Shown here in pieces: positions 6,587 to 8,498 of a DNA stretch of 8,498 bases; the stretch's first letter is position 1; every line of letters begins with the position of its first letter. The notes beneath the pieces were generated by a model. The model did no database searches. It saw nothing but the letters and a program-made list of their open reading frames with translations, and was not told the origin of the DNA. This DNA is from JBDHTS01 sp044220535 (GTDB taxonomy: Bacteria; Pseudomonadota; Alphaproteobacteria; Micavibrionales; Micavibrionaceae). The stretch lies in NCBI GenBank assembly GCA_044220535.1, contig JBGAQU010000095.1, forward strand, positions 1-8,498, given 5' to 3'. The position numbers were made by a program, and so were the translations under genes.

Positions 6587-6603
6587 GTAAGATTTTTTAT
6601 GAT

Positions 6604-6629
6604 GGAACCGCTTTGCTTGCCCGGATGTT
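6604..6629 (+). promoter_or_regulatory. Possible EcfG-type general-stress promoter upstream of the SH3b gene
   Basis: GGAAC (6604-6608), 17 bases, then TGTT (6626-6629) is one mismatch from the alphaproteobacterial EcfG pattern GGAAC-N16/17-CGTT. It lies just after the fasciclin terminator, about 130 bases before the SH3b start. Chance matches of this quality are common, so it is weak evidence. Confidence 0.25.
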
Positions 6630-6698
6630 GTTGTGTCCAGGCAGGCCCGACAATTGTATGCCCTTTAATTGACTGTTGCGGCTTGTTACGGCTTATGT

Positions 6699-6707
6699 TG
6701 TTATAAT
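6699..6707 (+). promoter_or_regulatory. Extended -10 promoter of the SH3b gene
   Basis: TGTTATAAT is a perfect extended -10 element: TG, one base, then consensus TATAAT at 6702-6707. The -35 region at about 6679-6684 does not match the consensus, which is usual for extended -10 promoters. The predicted start near 6714 leaves about 50 bases of leader before the ATG at 6763. Confidence 0.5.
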
Positions 6708-6762
6708 GCTTATGTTTTTTGCCAACCGGCAAGACAGGTTCGTATAGACAAGGAGATACGCA

Positions 6763-7278
6763 ATGAAAAAGTTTGTTGCCTGCGCAGCCTTTACACTGAT
6801 CATCGGCCTGTCCGGTGTGGCTTCGGCTGCGCCTGGCTGGTCTTCCGGCGCCTTGAATCTGCGTGCCGGCCCGGGAACGACCTATCCCATCGTCGCTAAA
6901 ATCCCTGCAAGGGCCAAGCTGGACGTCGAGGGATGTCTGCAGGACTGGAGCTGGTGCAATGTGTTCTGGCGCGGTAAATATGGCTGGACGTCTGGCCGTT
7001 ACGTGGAACTCAGCTATCAAAACCGCCACGTGCCGCTTGGGAAAGCGTCTGCAGACATGATGCCGCCTGTGATCGTATATAATGTCAACGAATATTGGGA
7101 CGATCATTACCGCTCCATGCCTTTCTACGGTATGCGCGAACAATACGGCTATAACGCCTATCCGGTGCCGGTGGCTGCAACCAACCGTCCGCCATTGGAT
7201 CGTCCAGGCGCGCCTGGCATGGCACGCAGCATCCATAACCGTATTCCGCATATGCGCGATGACCGCGTTTATCAGTAA
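6763..7278 (+). CDS. Exported SH3b domain protein
   Basis: This is a 171-residue protein with a signal peptide (MKKF, hydrophobic 5-20, cleavage after ASA near 22). One bacterial SH3 domain follows (about 27-83), with the hallmark LNLRAGPGTTYP (31-42), the loop KIPARAKLDVEGC and the closing YGWTSGRYVEL. Cys58 and Cys65 flank the DWSW stretch and could form a disulfide. Such domains usually bind cell-wall peptides or act as targeting modules; there is no attached hydrolase here. The remaining tail (about 84-171) is rich in Tyr, Trp, Pro, Arg and His, including NEYWDDHYRSMPFYG, and matches no domain I recognise. The start is fixed by a strong AAGGAGA seven bases upstream. It is bracketed by terminators on both sides, so it is monocistronic. 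Confidence 0.9.
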   Translation: MKKFVACAAFTLIIGLSGVASAAPGWSSGALNLRAGPGTTYPIVAKIPARAKLDVEGCLQDWSWCNVFWRGKYGWTSGRYVELSYQNRHVPLGKASADMMPPVIVYNVNEYWDDHYRSMPFYGMREQYGYNAYPVPVAATNRPPLDRPGAPGMARSIHNRIPHMRDDRVYQ

Positions 7279-7295
7279 GCGGAAAAGCTGCAATC

Positions 7296-7325
7296 AAAAG
7301 CCGGGGCATATGCCCCGGCTTTTTT
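7296..7325 (+). terminator. Rho-independent terminator after the SH3b gene
   Basis: A 28-bp perfect palindrome centred at 7309/7310 (stem AGCCGGGGC with its complement, ATAT loop) ends in six T residues (7320-7325). Poly-A on the left side could let it act in both directions. Confidence 0.9.
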
Positions 7326-7327
7326 CT

Positions 7328-7355
7328 TTGTAATTGCGTCATATCACGGCATAGT
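7328..7355 (+). promoter_or_regulatory. Candidate promoter of ohr
   Basis: TTGTAA (7328-7333), a 16-bp spacer and CATAGT (7350-7355) each match 4/6 of the consensus. It fits the only available space between the preceding terminator and the ohr start. No convincing OhrR operator palindrome was found. Confidence 0.27.
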
Positions 7356-7384
7356 GCGCAGATCGTTATGAAAGGATCAACATC

Positions 7385-7801
7385 ATGAAAACACTCTACA
7401 CAGCCAATGCCACATCCGTCGCCGGACGCGGCGGCAACGTCGAAACGGACGATAAGCGCCTGTCTCTGCAACTGAGCCGGCCGGGCAGCAACGCGCCTGG
7501 CACCAATCCGGAACAACTATTCGCCTGCGGATACAGCGCCTGTTTTGGCAGTGCGGTTGAAGCCATGGCGAAGAAACAAGGCATCGATGCCGGGAAAATC
7601 ACGATTAAAGCCGAAGTCACGCTGAATCAGGATGACGAAGGCGGCTTCTTCATCAAAGCTGCACTCGATGCAGTATTGCCCACACTGGATCAAGAGAAGG
7701 CGGTGGAGCTCATAAAAGCCGCGCATCAAATTTGCCCTTATTCAAAGGCGACACGCGGCAATATCGATGTTGTTTTAAAAGCAAACGGCAAAAACATATA
7801 G
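7385..7801 (+). CDS. ohr: Organic hydroperoxide resistance protein Ohr (OsmC/Ohr family peroxidase)
   Basis: This 138-residue protein is full length for Ohr. It reduces organic and fatty-acid hydroperoxides in the cytoplasm using a pair of cysteines that are recycled by lipoylated proteins. The peroxidatic Cys53 in GYSACF and resolving Cys117 in CPYSKATRGN are both present, as are the active-site Arg15 (AGRGGN) and Glu43 (NPEQLFA). The CPYSKATRGNIDV block separates Ohr from plain OsmC. An additional Cys48 lies near the active site. AAGGA stands eight bases before the ATG. The usual regulator gene ohrR is not in this window; the gene is flanked by terminators and is likely transcribed alone. 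Confidence 0.95.
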   Translation: MKTLYTANATSVAGRGGNVETDDKRLSLQLSRPGSNAPGTNPEQLFACGYSACFGSAVEAMAKKQGIDAGKITIKAEVTLNQDDEGGFFIKAALDAVLPTLDQEKAVELIKAAHQICPYSKATRGNIDVVLKANGKNI

Positions 7802-7811
7802 CCATATTGTG

Positions 7812-7847
7812 ACAAAGCGCTGCCATAAATATGCAGCGCTTTGTTTT
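7812..7847 (+). terminator. Rho-independent terminator after ohr
   Basis: A perfect 12-bp stem (7812-7823 with 7833-7844) with a 9-base loop runs into four T residues (7844-7847). The T-run is short but the stem is strong. Confidence 0.8.
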
Positions 7848-7959
7848 CGTAAGAAACAAACGATGGATTGAGGAATAAATCTAAATTTTCTCCATCATGT
7901 TCTTCCATTTGTATTTTCTTCATATTCTAAAAATTGACATATCATACGAAAAAGCACGC

Positions 7960-7972
7960 TGTGCGGTGCACA
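7960..7972. repeat. Short palindrome TGTGC-GGT-GCACA
   Basis: Perfect 5-bp inverted arms with a 3-base centre lie about 25 bases upstream of a candidate -35. The position suits an operator, but no regulator is recognised and short palindromes arise by chance. Confidence 0.3.
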
Positions 7973-7993
7973 ACATTATGTCCTTTTTGTGCC

Positions 7994-8022
7994 TTGATTT
8001 GAAACAAAACATACCCGACAAT
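7994..8022 (+). promoter_or_regulatory. Candidate promoter of the small membrane protein gene
   Basis: TTGATT (7994-7999), a 17-bp spacer and GACAAT (8017-8022), each 4/6 to the consensus. This would give a leader of about 85 bases before the ATG at 8115. Confidence 0.3.
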
Positions 8023-8114
8023 TAAACCTTAGAGAGTATCGGAAACCGTGCATGACCTGGGTCAGAACGACCTTTGCACGCAGGTTTTTAGAAATCTTGG
8101 AAGGGGTTAACATC

Positions 8115-8243
8115 ATGCACAGCATCATCGAAAACGATACGGTTTCTCAAGAAACGCCAGCCAGCGGCAGCCACGTTATCGGCTATGTCTTTGCAGCTTT
8201 AAGCGGATGGGTCGTTGGCGTTATTTGCATGGTCATGATGTAA
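8115..8243 (+). CDS. Small single-pass membrane protein, function unknown
   Basis: This is a 42-residue protein with a polar N-terminus (1-19, MHSIIENDTVSQETPASGS) followed by one hydrophobic segment from about 20 to 42 (VIGYVFAALSGWVVGV, then ICMVMM at the end). It has no Lys or Arg. I do not recognise a family. Support for a real gene comes from AAGGGG well placed before the ATG and a strong terminator immediately after the stop codon. An in-frame ATG at 8052 would give 63 residues with a basic N-terminal extension (RTTFARRF); GGA stands eight bases before it, so it cannot be excluded. The shorter form has the better ribosome site. Confidence 0.6.
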   Translation: MHSIIENDTVSQETPASGSHVIGYVFAALSGWVVGVICMVMM

Positions 8244-8263
8244 TTTTTTCTGATCGATTATAA

Positions 8264-8292
8264 AAAAAAGCCCGCATCATGCGGGCTTTTTT
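8264..8292. terminator. Bidirectional terminator between the small membrane protein and the stress protein genes
   Basis: A 7-bp stem GCCCGCA/TGCGGGC with a TCA loop is flanked by A residues on the left and T residues on the right, so it has a U-tract for transcripts arriving from either side. Both neighbouring genes end towards it. Confidence 0.88.
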
Positions 8293-8304
8293 ATTCTTTG
8301 AAGC

Positions 8305-8498
8305 TTAGGCTGCTGTGCGATGTTTTTCGACACGGTCGAAGATTTCGTCGACGCGTTTTTTCTGCTCGCTGGTTTCAGTTTTGACGGCGACCAGGACTTT
8401 ACCGCCCTTGATCTGGTCTTCGTAGATTTTGGCTTCATGTTCAGGAATGCCTGAACCGACAAGGCCGCCGAGCAAACCGCCAGAGACAGCGCCTGCAC
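8305..8498 (-). CDS. General stress protein 17M/YflT-like protein, C-terminal part (cut by window edge)
   Basis: An open minus-strand frame enters at the right edge (first full codon at 8496) and ends with TAA at 8305-8307, giving 63 residues without a start codon in the window. It begins with a glycine-rich stretch (AGAVSGGLLGGLVGSG), followed by IPEHEAKIYEDQIKGGKVLV and a charged C-terminal helix ending EKHRTAA. The order Gly-rich hairpin, 'GIPExEAxxYE', 'GgxLVxV' is typical of heat- or stress-induced proteins of the GSP17M/YflT type, where the Gly-rich part resembles a membrane-inserting helix. The role is unknown at the molecular level. The N-terminal half is outside the window. It faces the bidirectional terminator at 8264-8292. 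Confidence 0.75.
   Translation of the reverse strand, partial: AGAVSGGLLGGLVGSGIPEHEAKIYEDQIKGGKVLVAVKTETSEQKKRVDEIFDRVEKHRTAA

Larger units (their letters stand above)
7802..8114. other. Intergenic region between ohr and the small membrane protein gene
   Basis: These 313 bases hold the ohr terminator, an AT-rich stretch (about 7850-7960), a 13-bp palindrome (7960-7972) and a promoter candidate (7994-8022). I see no coding frame with a ribosome site and no RNA gene here. A perfect TTGACA at 7934-7939 has no partner -10. Confidence 0.6.

Noticed and set aside
6502..7293. 263-residue minus-strand open frame
   Set aside because: It runs antisense through the SH3b gene and across the fasciclin terminator, with no recognisable motifs.
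7738..7923. 61-residue minus-strand open frame
   Set aside because: It overlaps the end of ohr and its terminator, and has no motifs or convincing ribosome site.
7934..7962. Promoter based on the perfect TTGACA at 7934-7939
   Set aside because: No -10-like hexamer occurs 15-19 bases downstream; the region there is GC-rich (around the TGTGC palindrome).
8277..8498. 73-residue minus-strand frame at the right edge
   Set aside because: It is rich in Lys, Ser and Arg with no family pattern, and it runs into the bidirectional terminator. The neighbouring frame ending at 8305 gives a coherent stress-protein C-terminus.

Overview
The window looks like chromosomal DNA of an alphaproteobacterium of moderate GC content. 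The main reason is the adjacent pair divK–pleD, a cell-cycle and cyclic-di-GMP module typical of that class. An EipB-type periplasmic envelope protein, also characteristic of alphaproteobacteria, lies just upstream on the same strand. The genus cannot be read from the sequence.

Region by region. (1) 1-1262: two divergent genes of the CysQ/inositol-monophosphatase family. The left one (minus strand, cut by the window edge) keeps every metal-site motif visible. The right one (plus strand) has the same fold signatures but has lost several active-site residues. (2) 1183-4815: four genes on the minus strand, in transcription order eipB, divK, pleD and a VasI/TagO-like exported protein. Spacing from divK to pleD is 15 bp and from pleD to the VasI-like gene 10 bp. 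The last gene ends convergently inside the 3' end of the degenerate CysQ paralogue (80-bp overlap). (3) 5027-5698: a small GGDEF diguanylate cyclase divergent from eipB, followed by a C-rich stretch (G-quadruplex motif on the minus strand) and a strong terminator. (4) 5922-8243: four short genes on the plus strand (FAS1/fasciclin protein, SH3b protein, Ohr peroxidase, 42-residue membrane protein), each followed by its own hairpin terminator. (5) 8305-8498: the 3' end of a minus-strand general-stress-type protein that shares a bidirectional terminator with the small membrane protein.

Taken together, the window combines cell-cycle and cyclic-di-GMP signalling (DivK, PleD, a second diguanylate cyclase) with envelope and stress functions (EipB, fasciclin, SH3b, Ohr, stress protein). 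It shows no mobile element, CRISPR array, tRNA or rRNA. Most of it is ordinary core genome. The most unusual items are the degenerate CysQ paralogue beside an intact one, the VasI/TagO-like gene coupled to pleD with no visible type VI secretion genes, the G-quadruplex motif, and the small membrane protein.
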